Positions 36,306-46,538 of a stretch of DNA of 64,000 nucleotides are shown here, one piece after another. Below the pieces are notes generated by a model. It ran no database searches and was not told where the DNA came from. It saw only the letters and a program-made list of their open reading frames with translations. The stretch is from Burkholderia savannae (GTDB lineage Bacteria > Pseudomonadota > Gammaproteobacteria > Burkholderiales > Burkholderiaceae), in NCBI RefSeq assembly GCF_001524445.2, contig NZ_CP013418.1:1922001-1986000 (forward strand), read 5' to 3'. The translations under genes and the position numbers were made by a program. Numbering within the stretch: the stretch's first letter is position 1; each line of letters begins with the position of its first letter.

Positions 36306-37723
36306 CACGATTCCTCCACTGTTTCGTCCGTCGCGCGGGTGCGCGGCGTGTCCTCGCTCGCGCGCGTGGCGATCGCGAGCGGCTTGACGGGCGCCTGCCC
36401 GCGCAACCGGCCGACCGCCTCGAGCGGCAGCTTCGTCGCGTCCGCGATCACCTCGGCCGCCGCGTGGCCGCAATAACGCCCCTGGCAGCGCCCCATGCCG
36501 ACGCGGCTGAACGCCTTCGCGCGATTCGCCTCGCACGCGCCCTCGTCGCGGATCACGCGGCGCAGCTCGCCCGCGCTGATGCCCTCGCAGCGGCACACGA
36601 TCGTATCGTCGGACAGTTGCGCAGCCTGCCGCGCGGGCCACGGAAACGCTTGCGCGAGGCCCGCGCGAAAGCGGTCCATCTTCGCGAGCGTGCGTTGCAG
36701 CGCGGCGATCCGGCGTTCGTCGACCGCACGCCCGAGGTCCTTCAACGCGGCGAGCGCGGCGAGCTCGCCCGCCGCCTCCGCGCCGTCCGCGCCGAGAATG
36801 CGCGCGCCGTCGCCCGCCAGATAGACGCGCTCGACGGTCGCCCGCCCCATGTCGTCGCGCTGCGGCAGCCACTGGCGCGTGCCGGCGTCGAAGCGGAACG
36901 CGCACCCCGCGAGATCGGCCAATTGCGTCTCGGGCCGCAGGTGATAGCCGAGCGCGACCGCATCGCAGCCGATGCGGCGGGCTTCGCCGCGCGCATCGCG
37001 ATAGCTCACGCCCGTCACGCCGCACGCGTCGCCGCCGTGGATTTCGACGGGCGTCACGCCGGTTTCGATCGTCACGCCGCGCTCCTTGAGCGACGCGACG
37101 AGCCGCGCTCCCTTGAACAGCGCGTCGGGCCGCGCGAGCAGCTTCGGCAGCGCGCGCAGCCGGTTGCGCGCGGGCGACGTGTCGAGCACCGCCGCGACGT
37201 TCGCCCCCGCCTGCACGTACTGGCTCGCGACCAGATACAACAGCGGCCCCGTGCCCATGAACACGACTTCCGAGCCGATCGCGCACGCCTGCGCCTTCAG
37301 CGCGATCTGCGACGCGCCCAGGCTGTATGCGCCCGCGTATTGCCAGCCCTTCACGGGCATCAGCCGATCGGTCGCGCCGGGGCAGAGGATCAGCGCATCG
37401 TACGGATGGCGCGCCGAGCAACCCGCGCGCATCGTGTAGAGCGCGCCGCCCGACACGTTCCACGCGAGCGTGTCGGGCGAGTAGTCGACCATCGCGCGCA
37501 GCCGCTCGAACGTGCCGTGCAGATCGAGCGCGCGTCGCGCCTCGGTGCCGTACAGCTTCGCATACGGCCGCGAGAACTGTTCGGGCTGCCGACGATAGAT
37601 CTGTCCGCCGTCGCGGCGCCCTTCGTCGATCACGAGCGCTCGCACGCCCGCCTCCGCCAGCGCCGCCGCGCAGCGCACGCCCGCCGGCCCCGCGCCGACG
37701 ACGATCACGCGAGGTTCGGCCAT
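36305..37723 (-). CDS. NAD(P)/FAD oxidoreductase subunit with BFD-type [2Fe-2S] domain (OoxA-like)
   Basis: 472 residues. The N-terminal FAD site VIVVGAGPAGVRCAAALAEAGVRALVIDEG (about 5-34) and a second dinucleotide site near SEVVFMGTGPLLYLVASQY are present. A C-terminal BFD-like [2Fe-2S] domain has CRCEGISAGELRRV and CQGRYCG cysteines. This is the layout of opine oxidase subunit A and of HcnB/SoxA-like proteins. It overlaps the upstream (2Fe-2S) protein gene by 19 bases and the downstream subunit by one base, so the three are strictly coupled. Confidence 0.88.
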   Translation of the reverse strand: MAEPRVIVVGAGPAGVRCAAALAEAGVRALVIDEGRRDGGQIYRRQPEQFSRPYAKLYGTEARRALDLHGTFERLRAMVDYSPDTLAWNVSGGALYTMRAGCSARHPYDALILCPGATDRLMPVKGWQYAGAYSLGASQIALKAQACAIGSEVVFMGTGPLLYLVASQYVQAGANVAAVLDTSPARNRLRALPKLLARPDALFKGARLVASLKERGVTIETGVTPVEIHGGDACGVTGVSYRDARGEARRIGCDAVALGYHLRPETQLADLAGCAFRFDAGTRQWLPQRDDMGRATVERVYLAGDGARILGADGAEAAGELAALAALKDLGRAVDERRIAALQRTLAKMDRFRAGLAQAFPWPARQAAQLSDDTIVCRCEGISAGELRRVIRDEGACEANRAKAFSRVGMGRCQGRYCGHAAAEVIADATKLPLEAVGRLRGQAPVKPLAIATRASEDTPRTRATDETVEES

Positions 37724-38013
37724 TGCGCCTCCGGCTGTCGCGTGACGACGTCGAGCGACGCGTCGACGAGCGTCGTGCACGCGCGCACGCGCCCGCCGTC
37801 GGCCGTCCATACCCAGCAGTCCTGACAAGCGCCCATCAGGCAGAAGCCCGCGCGCGCCTCGGGGCCGAATTCCGATTGCCGGACATGGCCCGTGTGGCAA
37901 AGCATCGCCACGAGCAGCGTGTCGCCTTCGAGCGCGTCGACCGCCCGCCCGTCGACGCGAAACGTCACGGTTGCGCGTTCGGTTTCGGCCAGCCGAACGA
38001 ATCGCGATTTCAT
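37705..38013 (-). CDS. Small (2Fe-2S) ferredoxin-like subunit (OoxC/HcnA-like)
   Basis: 102-residue Fer2_4 protein. The cluster cysteines lie in CHTGH..., GFCLMGACQDCWV and RAC near residues 45-80, as in the small subunit of opine/sarcosine-type oxidases. TVTFRVDGRAVDALEGDTLLVAML is the usual beta-grasp opening. ATG at 38013 is chosen because similarity starts there. It overlaps the next gene and transfers electrons within the complex. Confidence 0.88.
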   Translation of the reverse strand: MKSRFVRLAETERATVTFRVDGRAVDALEGDTLLVAMLCHTGHVRQSEFGPEARAGFCLMGACQDCWVWTADGGRVRACTTLVDASLDVVTRQPEAQWPNLA

Positions 38014-38092
38014 GGGTGCCCTCCAGTCGCTCCGCGTGAACGAAGCGCATCGTGATCGGAAGCGGCGCGGCGCGCGCCGGGCGTCGTCGGCT

Positions 38093-39370
38093 TCAATGCA
38101 GGATGTCCTGCAGGCGATAGTACGCACCGACGAACGGCAGGAACCACGCGTGCCCGAAGTGGCCCGGCATCGCCGGCCAGTCGAGCTCGCGCCACGGATT
38201 GCTCGCGGCCGCGCCGTACAGCACGTCCGCCATCACGCGGCCCATGTGCACCGACATCTGCACGCCGTGGCCGCTGTAGCCCATCGAGTAGTACAGCCCT
38301 TCGTGCTGGCCCGCGCGCGGCAGGCGGTCGGCCGTGATGTCGACGAGGCCGCCCCAGCAATAGTCGAGCCGCACGTTCGCGAGCTCCGGAAAATACGCGG
38401 CCATCCCCGCTCGCAGGATGTCGCCGCTCTTCGCGTCGGAGTGCGGATTCGACAGCGCGAAGCGCGCGCGGCCGCCGAACAGCAGGCGATCGTCGGGCGT
38501 CACGCGAAAGTAGTTGCCGATGTGGCGCGTCGTCACGTACGCGCGCCGGTTCGGAAACAGGCGATCGAGCTGCGCCTTCGGCAGCGGCTCGGTGACGACG
38601 ATGAAGCTGCCGACGGGCGCGATGCGGCGGCGGAACCACTGGAACGGGCCGAGCTGCGACGCGCCCGTCGCGACCAGCACGCGATCCGCGCGAATCGTGC
38701 CGCGCGTGCTCGTGATCTCATGGCGCTCGCCGTCGAGGCGCTTCAACTGCGTGACGGCCGCGTGCTCGTAGACGCGCGCGCCGCGCGCGACGGCCGCGCG
38801 CGCGAGCCCGACGCCGAACTTGCCCATGTGCATCTGCGCGCCGGTACGTTGCAGCAGGCCGCCGTAGAAGCGGTCCGAGCCGACTTCGTCGCGCATGTGC
38901 GCGGGTTCGATCAGCTCGACGTCCGGATCGACGTCGCGGCGCAGCAGCTCGAAAGTCTTCGCGAGCCCGGCGAAATGCTGCGGCTTCGCCGCGAGCTTCA
39001 GCTTGCCGGTGCGCAGGAAGTCGCAGTCGATCGCATGCTCGGCGACGATCGAATCGACGGTCGCGACGGCACTCGCATAAGCGCGATAGAACGCCTGCGC
39101 GCGCGGCGCGCCGACGCGCGCGGCGAGCGCCGCGTAATCCTGCGCGAGCCCGGTGTTGCACTGGCCGCCGTTGCGCCCGGACGCCTCGGCCGCGATCTGC
39201 CCCGCTTCGAGCACGACCGCCTGCACGCCGCGCTTCGCGAGTTCGAGCGCGGCCGACAGCCCGGTGAAGCCGCCGCCGATCACGACGACGTCCGCGCGCC
39301 CTTCGACGGGCGCCTCGCAGCCTTCGCAAAATTCCGGGCGCGTATCCAGCCAGTACGATTCGAATTTCAT
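38093..39370 (-). CDS. FAD-dependent oxidoreductase, gamma-glutamylputrescine oxidase-like (PuuB/OrdL)
   Basis: 425 residues, DAO family. FAD motif VVVIGGGFTGLSAALELAKRG is near residues 30-50, GRNGGQCNTGLAQDY is the PuuB/OrdL-type second motif, and YYSMGYSGHGVQMSVHMG is the C-terminal flavin contact. PuuB relatives oxidise secondary or primary amines such as gamma-glutamylputrescine to an aldehyde. The downstream opine-oxidase-like genes and the upstream aldehyde dehydrogenase suit an amine-to-acid route. ATG at 39370 gives family length. Confidence 0.88.
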   Translation of the reverse strand: MKFESYWLDTRPEFCEGCEAPVEGRADVVVIGGGFTGLSAALELAKRGVQAVVLEAGQIAAEASGRNGGQCNTGLAQDYAALAARVGAPRAQAFYRAYASAVATVDSIVAEHAIDCDFLRTGKLKLAAKPQHFAGLAKTFELLRRDVDPDVELIEPAHMRDEVGSDRFYGGLLQRTGAQMHMGKFGVGLARAAVARGARVYEHAAVTQLKRLDGERHEITSTRGTIRADRVLVATGASQLGPFQWFRRRIAPVGSFIVVTEPLPKAQLDRLFPNRRAYVTTRHIGNYFRVTPDDRLLFGGRARFALSNPHSDAKSGDILRAGMAAYFPELANVRLDYCWGGLVDITADRLPRAGQHEGLYYSMGYSGHGVQMSVHMGRVMADVLYGAAASNPWRELDWPAMPGHFGHAWFLPFVGAYYRLQDILH

Positions 39371-39434
39371 CGGTTCCTTCACACGATTGACCCACGCAGG
39401 CGAGCCGGCGTCGCGCGACGCCGGCTCGCGCCGA

Positions 39435-40103
39435 TCACAGCCCGACGACGCCCGCGAGGCCGCCGATGTCCTTGATCTCGGTGTAGCCGTAGAACGGCGT
39501 TGACGGCTCATGGCCGCGCGCGACGAACACCTTGTTCCGGATGCCGATGTCGTGCGCGGACATCAGGTCGTAGCGCAGACTCGACGACACGTGCAGGATG
39601 TCCTCCGGGCCGCAGCCGAGGTTGTCGAGCAGATATTCGAACGCCTGCAGCCGCGGCTTGTACGCCTGCGCCATCTGCGCGGTGTACACGCGATGGAACG
39701 GCGCGCCGAGCTTGTCGACGTTGCGCTGGATCTGATCGTTCGACGCATTCGACAGGATCACGAGCGGAATCTCCTTGGCGACCTTCGCGAGCCCTTCCGG
39801 CACGTCCGGATGCGGGCCCCAGGTCGGCACCGCGTCGTAGAACTTCTGCGCCTCGGCGTCGTCGTACGCGATGTGCCAGCGCTTGCAGGTGCGGCGGACC
39901 GCGTTCTTCACGACGTCCTGATAGGGCTTCCATGCGCCGAGCACTTCGTCGAGCCGGTACGCGGCGAAGTCCTTGACGAACTGCTCCATGTTCTCGGCGC
40001 TCACGCGATCGGCGAACAGCTCGCGCGCGAGGTCGCCCATCCGGAAGCGCGTGAGCGTGCCGTAGCAGTCGAACGTGATGTATTTGGGCTTGAATCGGGT
40101 CAT
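39435..40103 (-). CDS. Type II haloacid dehalogenase-like hydrolase
   Basis: 222 residues, HAD superfamily, close to L-2-haloacid dehalogenases. Nucleophile motif FDCYGTLTRF with the first Asp near residue 12, SNASND as motif II, KPRLQAFEYLL as the motif III lysine helix, and VSSSLRYDLMSAHDIG as motif IV. It hydrolyses a carbon-halogen bond in the type family, but relatives in amine-catabolic clusters may act on other acids. It lies 64 bases upstream of the PuuB-like gene on the same strand. Confidence 0.87.
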   Translation of the reverse strand: MTRFKPKYITFDCYGTLTRFRMGDLARELFADRVSAENMEQFVKDFAAYRLDEVLGAWKPYQDVVKNAVRRTCKRWHIAYDDAEAQKFYDAVPTWGPHPDVPEGLAKVAKEIPLVILSNASNDQIQRNVDKLGAPFHRVYTAQMAQAYKPRLQAFEYLLDNLGCGPEDILHVSSSLRYDLMSAHDIGIRNKVFVARGHEPSTPFYGYTEIKDIGGLAGVVGL

Positions 40104-40585
40104 GTCCTTGTCCTGTAGCTTGTCCAGTAATCAGCAAAACCAGGCCCGTGCGACGGGACCATTCGAAACTCGGAAACCGCGCGGCGGCGGGTGCGCGACG
40201 CATGCCCGCCGTCCGCCTTCGCGAAGCCGCGGCGCACCGCGATCACGCCGCCGGTCACGCCTGTTGCCAATCATTTAATCACCTTCAAAAAGCCGAGTTG
40301 CCTTGTATTGGCGCTCGCGCGGCACAGAATCCACCGTTTTTTCCGATCCGCGCAGCACACTATGCGGCGCGGATTTCGGCGCGGCGGCGCGGTGTTTTTC
40401 GGCCGCTGTCCGGGCGCTGCCCGGATGCTGTCCGAAAGCCGTCCGGCCGACGCCCGGCAGCTTTTCCGCCAGCGTCGAACGCTTCGCGATCGCGCAAGCG
40501 CGAGCGCAAGCGCACGCTCGCGCGATCGATCGGCGCATCGAACCGACACGTACCCGACGATGCACGCCGCGCATCCGCATCCGCA
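40104..40585. other. Intergenic region upstream of the dehalogenase gene
   Basis: About 480 bases. The part near 40270-40300 is less GC-rich (TTTAATCACCTTCAAAAAG) and may hold the promoter of the minus-strand dehalogenase/oxidase genes. The left and right flanks show arginine/serine shadow frames only. No gene is supported. Confidence 0.45.
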
Positions 40586-42067
40586 TCAGACGTTCTCGCC
40601 GAAATCGATCAGCACGCTCTTCACGCGCAGGTTCGCTTCGTAGGCGTGACGGCCGAGATCCTTGCCGATCCCCGAGCTCTTGTAGCCGCCCGTCGGAATC
40701 GCGAAATCCGCGGTGCGCCCGTAGCGGTTGATCCACACGGTGCCCGCCTCGATCGCGCGCATCATCCGCAGCGCGCGGCTCAGATCGGCCGTGTGCACGC
40801 CCGCCGCGAGCCCGTACCGGTCGTGCGCGGCGAGCGCGAGCGCCTCGTCGTCGTCGTCGAACGCCTGCACGGTCAGCACCGGCCCGAAGATTTCCTCGCG
40901 CACCGCCTCCGCCTGCGGCGTCACGCCGGTAAGGATCGTCGGCGCGTAGAACGCGCCGTCGCCCGCCAGCTCGATCCGCGCGCCGCCCGCGGCCGCGTGT
41001 GCGCCGCCGTCGAGCGTGCGCCGCACGATGCCGTCGATCCGCTGAAGCTGCGGCGCGGAGATGATCGGCGGCAGCGTCGTGCCGCGCGCCCACGTCGCGC
41101 CGGGGCGCAGCTCGGCGAACGCGGCCGCCACCGCGTCGACGAAGCGCGCCTGAACCTTGCGCTCGACGATCAGCCGCGAGCCCGCGACGCACACCTGCCC
41201 GGCGTTGCCCGCGATCGCCGCCGCGACGCGCCGCGCGACGCGCTCGAGATTCGGCGCGTCGGCGAACACGAGCTGCGGGCTCTTGCCGCCCAGCTCCAGC
41301 GTCACGGGCTTGGTGCCGTGCTGCGCGCACGCGGCCATGATCGCGGCGCCCGTCTGGCTCGAGCCCGTGAACGTCACTTTGGACACCTTCGGATGCCGGC
41401 ACAGCGCATCGCCCGTCGTGCGGCCGTCGCCGTGCACGACGTTGAAGACGCCGGGCGGCACGCCCGCCTCGATCGCGAGCTCCGCGAGCCGCACCGACGA
41501 GAACGGCGTGAGCTCCGACGGCTTCAGCACGACCGCGTTGCCGGCGGCGAGCGCCGGCGCGATCTTCCACGACGCCATCACGAGCGGAAAATTCCACGGT
41601 GCGATCGCGGCGACGACGCCGTACGGCTCGGTGATCGTCATCCCGAGATGGTCGGCGCGCGTCGCCGCGACTTCGCCGCCGACGCGGTCCGCGCACTCGG
41701 CGAAGAAGCGGATGCCTTCGGCCGTGAACGGCACGTCCCAGCGCGCGGCGTCGGCGATCGGGCGCGTCGAGCCGACCGCTTCGAGCGGCGCGAGCGTCGC
41801 GACGTCGGCCTCGATCAGCTCGGCCCAGCGGCGCATCGCGCGGGCGCGTTCGCGCGGCGCGCGGCGCGCCCAGTCGCTCGTCCTGAACGCAAGCCACGCA
41901 TCGTCCACCGCCCGGTCGACGAGCGACGCGTCCGCCGCCGGCAGCGCCGCGTAGGCGACGCCGTCCGACGGCCGCTTCACGTCGATGACGCCCGGGCCGT
42001 CGACATGCCGGCCGCCGATGAAGTGCGCGCTGCGGACCGCGACGCGCGCGGGATCGAAACTGTCCAT
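40586..42067 (-). CDS. Aldehyde dehydrogenase
   Basis: 493 residues, standard length for NAD(P)-dependent ALDH. Active-site glutamate motif LELGGKSPQLVF, catalytic cysteine motif GNAGQVCVAGSRL, and NAD-site WNFPLVMASWKIAPALAAGNAVVLKPSE. It would oxidise the aldehyde made by the nearby amine oxidase to the acid. ATG at 42067 is chosen because the upstream part of the frame has no similarity. It is flanked by 400-480-base gaps, so it may be transcribed separately. Confidence 0.93.
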   Translation of the reverse strand: MDSFDPARVAVRSAHFIGGRHVDGPGVIDVKRPSDGVAYAALPAADASLVDRAVDDAWLAFRTSDWARRAPRERARAMRRWAELIEADVATLAPLEAVGSTRPIADAARWDVPFTAEGIRFFAECADRVGGEVAATRADHLGMTITEPYGVVAAIAPWNFPLVMASWKIAPALAAGNAVVLKPSELTPFSSVRLAELAIEAGVPPGVFNVVHGDGRTTGDALCRHPKVSKVTFTGSSQTGAAIMAACAQHGTKPVTLELGGKSPQLVFADAPNLERVARRVAAAIAGNAGQVCVAGSRLIVERKVQARFVDAVAAAFAELRPGATWARGTTLPPIISAPQLQRIDGIVRRTLDGGAHAAAGGARIELAGDGAFYAPTILTGVTPQAEAVREEIFGPVLTVQAFDDDDEALALAAHDRYGLAAGVHTADLSRALRMMRAIEAGTVWINRYGRTADFAIPTGGYKSSGIGKDLGRHAYEANLRVKSVLIDFGENV

Positions 42068-42472
42068 CGTGTGTGTTCCTGAAACATGGAGAAAAAACGG
42101 CGCGACGCGCGCGGCGGCAGCGCTCGCGATGCGCGGCGACGACGGCGCATGCTCGCGCCGCGGGCGACGCCGTCGATGCCCGCAACGCCGGCCATGCGCG
42201 CAACGCGGCCGCCTCTTGCGGCACAAACCGAAACCGCGCCGCGAGAGACGCGTCGCGCGAGGCCCCGCGACGCCGTCAGCGCCGCTCGCATCGTGTGCAT
42301 TCGTCGCGCGGCGCCGCGCATCGCGCTACGCCGGCCGCACCCGTGGCGGATGCGCGCGGCGCGGCCCGGCGAACGACGCATCGACGAGTTCGCCGCCCCT
42401 GTCCGCGCGGCCGCCCGGATCGTCCGCGACGTACGCATCGGGCGCAGCGTTCGCACGACGCCGCGCATCGCG
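42068..42472. other. Gap between HyuB-like gene and aldehyde dehydrogenase gene
   Basis: 405 bases, GC-rich with repeated CGCGGC/CGCATC words and only shadow frames. I see no hairpin with a T-tract and no promoter I can defend. Confidence 0.4.
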
Positions 42473-44482
42473 TCACGCCGCCTGCGTCAATTGCGGATAC
42501 GCGCGGCACAGCTCGGCGAACAGCGCATCGACGAGTTCACCGCCGCCGCCCGCGCAACCGGCCCGGTCGGCTGCGATGCGCGCATCGAGCGCGTCGAACA
42601 GCCGATGCTTGATGAAGTGGCGCCATTGCACCGGCACGCCGGCGAGGATGCGCGTGAGCGCCGCGTAGCGCGCGGCCGTCCACTTCGCCTCGAACGCGTC
42701 GCGGTACGCGCCGAACGCGAACGCCGGCGCGGCGTCGCCCGCTAGCCGCGCACGCGCCGCTTCGCGCAGCGCGGCCGTTCCTTCGACGTCGATCTCGTCG
42801 CCGTCGAGCGCGACGCCGTACACGTCGCGCGCATCGTCGGCGCTCACGTAGCCGCGCAGCACGTCGTCGCGCACCTTCGCCGGCTCGCGCTCGATCGGCC
42901 GGCCGTAGCCGCCCGCGCCCGCGCCGACGAGCCGGATCACGTCGCCCGGCGCGCAGACGACGAGATCGTTGTTGTCGAGCGCCTCTTCGCGCGGCGTGCC
43001 CGGATTGCGCGTGAAGCGCGCGTTGCCGCCCGGCCGCCCTCCGTGCAGCCCCCACGACGCGAAGCGCGTGCGATCGCGATTGCGCGCGGTCACGAGCGTG
43101 TTCGGCGCGAACACCTGGAACTCCATCACGAGCCCCTGCCCGCCGCGATGCCGCCCCGCACCGCCCGAGCCCGGCGCGACGCCGTAGCGCGTGATCCGGA
43201 TCGGCACTTCCGTCTCGTTGATCTCGACCGGCGTGTTGCGCAGGAACGCGTTGTTCGCGCCGGAGCCGTCCTCGCCGTCGTCGGCGGCGCTGCCGCCCGC
43301 GCCGCCGCCGATCGGCCCGATCGACGCCATCACCGTCTGCCCTTCGCGGTTCATCGTCTTCACGCTGAGAATCGACAGCCCGCCCGCCGGGCACGCGGCG
43401 AGGCGCTCGGGCACCGCGCGCGCGAACGCGCCGAAGGTCAGCAGATGCAGCAGCTTGCACGTGAGGCTGCGCATGCCGACCGCGGCGGGCGGCACGGCGT
43501 TGACGACCGAGCCTTCGGGCAGCACGCAGCGCGCGACGCGCAGCATCCCGGTGTTCAGCAGGATGTCGGGATCGAGCGTATAGAGCACGTACACGAGGCC
43601 GACGAGCGCGAGCGCATGCCGCTCGTGTCCGCCCGTCGGCATGTTCAGCGACGATTGCAGTTGCGGATCGCTGCCCGAGTAGTCCATCTCGACCTCGCCG
43701 CCGCGAATGCGCGCGGTCAGCGCGACGCGCATCGGCTTGCCGTTCGCCGAATCCTCGTCCGCGTATTCGGCGAACGAGTAGTCGCCGTCGGGAATGCCGC
43801 GCAGGATCGTGCGCGCCTGCTCCTCCGAATAGTCGAGGAGCGCGCGCATCCCGGCCTTGAAGCCGTCGATGCCGAAGCGCTCGACGATCTCCAGCACGCG
43901 CCGCTCGCCGGTGTGCAGCGACGCGAGCTGCGCGAGCAGATCGCCGACGTTCTGCTCGGGCGCGCGCACGTTCGTCGCCATGATCCGCACGAGCGCGTCG
44001 TCGACGACGCCCGCGCGCACGATCTTGCAAGGCGGAAAGCGCACGCCTTCCTGCTGGATCTCGGTCAGCGTGCGCGACAGCGACGCCGGCACCGCGCCGC
44101 CCATGTCGGTGTTGTGGATGTGCCCGCCGACGAAGCAGACGATCTCGTCCGCGTAAAACACCGGCTTCCAGATCACGATGTCGGGCGTGTGGGTCGCGAC
44201 GAAGCCGCTGTACGCGTCGTTCGTCATGCAGACGTCGCCCGGCGCGTAGCTGTCGATCATCCGGATCACCGAGCCGTAGTCGAGCCCGACGTACCACGTC
44301 GCGCCGAGCGTCTTCGGCGACGCGAACGTGAGCCCGTCCGGCGTCATGATCGCGCACGAAAAATCTTCGGTTTCCTTCACGAACGTCGAATGCGCGGTTC
44401 GCACGAGCGTGTACGCCATGCTTTCCGCCGCCGCGACGCAATAGTTCGCGAAGATCTGCAGCACCGATTTGTCGAATTGCAT
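42473..44482 (-). CDS. Hydantoinase B / oxoprolinase family subunit (HyuB)
   Basis: 669 residues of the HyuB/N-methylhydantoinase-B family. Family landmarks: FCVAAAESMAYTLVRTAHSTFVKETEDFSCAIM near the N-terminus, CMTNDAYSGFVATHTPDIVIWKPVF, and GGAGRHRGGQGLVMEF in the C-terminal third. Together with the HyuA subunit it performs ATP-dependent opening of a lactam or hydantoin-type ring, or a related carboxylation. The ATG lies 13 bases after the HyuA stop with a GGAGA site. The substrate is unknown; the neighbouring transporter suggests an imported cyclic amide or opine. Confidence 0.92.
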   Translation of the reverse strand: MQFDKSVLQIFANYCVAAAESMAYTLVRTAHSTFVKETEDFSCAIMTPDGLTFASPKTLGATWYVGLDYGSVIRMIDSYAPGDVCMTNDAYSGFVATHTPDIVIWKPVFYADEIVCFVGGHIHNTDMGGAVPASLSRTLTEIQQEGVRFPPCKIVRAGVVDDALVRIMATNVRAPEQNVGDLLAQLASLHTGERRVLEIVERFGIDGFKAGMRALLDYSEEQARTILRGIPDGDYSFAEYADEDSANGKPMRVALTARIRGGEVEMDYSGSDPQLQSSLNMPTGGHERHALALVGLVYVLYTLDPDILLNTGMLRVARCVLPEGSVVNAVPPAAVGMRSLTCKLLHLLTFGAFARAVPERLAACPAGGLSILSVKTMNREGQTVMASIGPIGGGAGGSAADDGEDGSGANNAFLRNTPVEINETEVPIRITRYGVAPGSGGAGRHRGGQGLVMEFQVFAPNTLVTARNRDRTRFASWGLHGGRPGGNARFTRNPGTPREEALDNNDLVVCAPGDVIRLVGAGAGGYGRPIEREPAKVRDDVLRGYVSADDARDVYGVALDGDEIDVEGTAALREAARARLAGDAAPAFAFGAYRDAFEAKWTAARYAALTRILAGVPVQWRHFIKHRLFDALDARIAADRAGCAGGGGELVDALFAELCRAYPQLTQAA

Positions 44483-44495
44483 TGCGTTCTCCGGA

Positions 44496-46538
44496 TCAGT
44501 TCGCGCGCAAGAGGATCAGCTGGCCGAGCGCGTCGACGCGGCCGCGGTAGCCCGGCAGCACCGTCGTCGTGCAGTCGTCCTGCGCGATCACGGCCGGGCC
44601 GTCGAAGCGCTGGCCCGCCTTCAGGTCGCGGCGCAGGTAGAGCGCCGCGTCGTGGAACGCGCCGTTCATGAACACGCGGATCGTGCTCACGGGCGCGGGC
44701 GGCGCGTCGCTCGCGTCGACGGCCTTCAGCGCGGGCTTCGGCGTCGCGGCCGAGATCACGAGCCGCAGCGCGACCACCTGCACGCGCGCGCCCGGATCGC
44801 CGTGGCCGTACAGGCGCGCGTGCTCGCGATGAAACGCGTCGCGCAGCGGCGCGGGATCGCCGCCGTGCAGCCAGTCGAGCTCGAGCGGCGTGTCGATCTC
44901 GAACGACTGGCCCTTGTAGCGCATGTCCGCCGACACCGCGATTCGCGCGTCGCGATCGTCGCCGATCTGATCGGCGATCCACGCGCGCGCCGCGCGTTCG
45001 AGCGCGCGCGCGTCGTCGGAAAGGCGCGCGAGCGACGCCGCGTCGAGATCGTAGTAAGCGGTCTTCACGAAATCGTTGCGCGTATCGGCGATCAGGCCGC
45101 CCAGCGCGCTCAGCACGCCCGGCGCGATCGGCACGACGATCTCGTCGATGCCGATCGCGCGCGCGAAATGGCACGCGAGCATCGGCCCCGCGCCGCCGAA
45201 CGGCAGCAGCGCGAACGCGCGCGGATCGATCCCGAAGCGCGACACGATCCGGCTCACGCCCGCGTACATCCCCGACACCGCGACGTCGACGATCGCCTCG
45301 GCGGTGCGGTATGCATCCGCGCCGAGCCGCTCAGCGAGCGCGTCGATCGCGCGATGCGCGGCCGCTCGGTCGACCTTCACCGAGTCGTAGCCGAGGCTCG
45401 CGTTGCCGATCACGCCGAGCACGACGAACGCGTCGGTGATCGTCGCGCGCGTGCCGCCGCGCCCGTAGCAGACGGGCCCCGGATTCGAGCCCGCGCTGTC
45501 CGGGCCCACCTTCAGTACGCCGAAATCGTCGACCCACGCGATCGAGCCGCCGCCGTCGCCGATCGACGACACGGACACCGAAGGAATGTGGATCTGGAAA
45601 TCGCCGATGTATTCGCCGCTCGCGTACTGCGGCTCGCCGTCGACGATCAGCGCGACGTCGGCCGTCGTGCCGCCGATGTCGAGGCTCATGCAGCGCGCGA
45701 GGCCGCTCTGCCTCGCGACGTACGCGGCGCCGATCACGCCGGACGCGGTGCCGGACAGGATCATCTGCACGCAGTTGGTCTTGCCCGCTTCGGCGCTCAT
45801 CACGCCGCCGTTGGATTTCGTGACCTTCATGTCGCACGCCACGCCCGTCTGCGCGAGCGCGCGCTGCAGCGAGCCGAGATAATGCGACACCTTCGGCTGC
45901 ACGTAGCCGCCGATCACGGCGGTCGACGTGCGCTCGTATTCGCGGATGATCGGCCACACGTCCGACGAGCACGACACGAAGAAGCCCGGCATCTCGCGCT
46001 CGACGATCGCCTTCACCGCGTGCTCGTGCGCCGGATTGCGATACGCATGGAGCAGCGCGATCACCACGCCTTCGCACTTCGCGCGCCGCAGCCGCGCGAT
46101 CGCGTCGAGCACGCTCGCCTCGTCGACGGGCGTCTCGACGCCGCCGTCGGCCGCGAGCCGCTCGATCACGCCGAACACGCGCTCGCGCGGCACGAGCGGC
46201 GCGGGGCGCTTCGACAGCAGGTTGTACATGTCGGGGCCCTTCAGCCGCGCGAGGTCGAGCACGTCCTCGAAATGGCGCGTCGTCACGAGCCCGAGCCGCA
46301 GGCCCTTGCGCTGCACGACCGCGTTCACGCCGACCGTCGTGCCGTGCGTGAAGTACGCGACGTCGCGCGGCGCGATCCCGTAGCGCTCGCCGAGCGCCTC
46401 CATTCCGCGCAGCACTTCGCTGCCGGGGCTGTCCGGCCGCGAAAACACCTTCAGCGTCTTCAATTCGCCCGTCGCGTCGTCGAGCACCGCGAAATCGGCG
46501 AATGAGCCGCCGATGTCCACCCCGATTCGGATTCCCAC
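44496..46538 (-). CDS. Hydantoinase A / oxoprolinase family subunit (HyuA)
   Basis: 680 residues. Actin-like ATPase fold with the phosphate-1 motif GVDIGGSFADF near residues 6-16, VAYFTHGTTVGVNAVVQR, SLDIGGTTADVALI near residue 300 (phosphate-2), and GSNPGPVCYGRGG. It supplies the ATP-dependent activation for the HyuB partner encoded 13 bases downstream. The start is GTG at 46538 with a GAGGAA ribosome site. The gene is 126 bases after the ABC transporter ATPase gene on the same strand. Confidence 0.93.
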   Translation of the reverse strand: MGIRIGVDIGGSFADFAVLDDATGELKTLKVFSRPDSPGSEVLRGMEALGERYGIAPRDVAYFTHGTTVGVNAVVQRKGLRLGLVTTRHFEDVLDLARLKGPDMYNLLSKRPAPLVPRERVFGVIERLAADGGVETPVDEASVLDAIARLRRAKCEGVVIALLHAYRNPAHEHAVKAIVEREMPGFFVSCSSDVWPIIREYERTSTAVIGGYVQPKVSHYLGSLQRALAQTGVACDMKVTKSNGGVMSAEAGKTNCVQMILSGTASGVIGAAYVARQSGLARCMSLDIGGTTADVALIVDGEPQYASGEYIGDFQIHIPSVSVSSIGDGGGSIAWVDDFGVLKVGPDSAGSNPGPVCYGRGGTRATITDAFVVLGVIGNASLGYDSVKVDRAAAHRAIDALAERLGADAYRTAEAIVDVAVSGMYAGVSRIVSRFGIDPRAFALLPFGGAGPMLACHFARAIGIDEIVVPIAPGVLSALGGLIADTRNDFVKTAYYDLDAASLARLSDDARALERAARAWIADQIGDDRDARIAVSADMRYKGQSFEIDTPLELDWLHGGDPAPLRDAFHREHARLYGHGDPGARVQVVALRLVISAATPKPALKAVDASDAPPAPVSTIRVFMNGAFHDAALYLRRDLKAGQRFDGPAVIAQDDCTTTVLPGYRGRVDALGQLILLRAN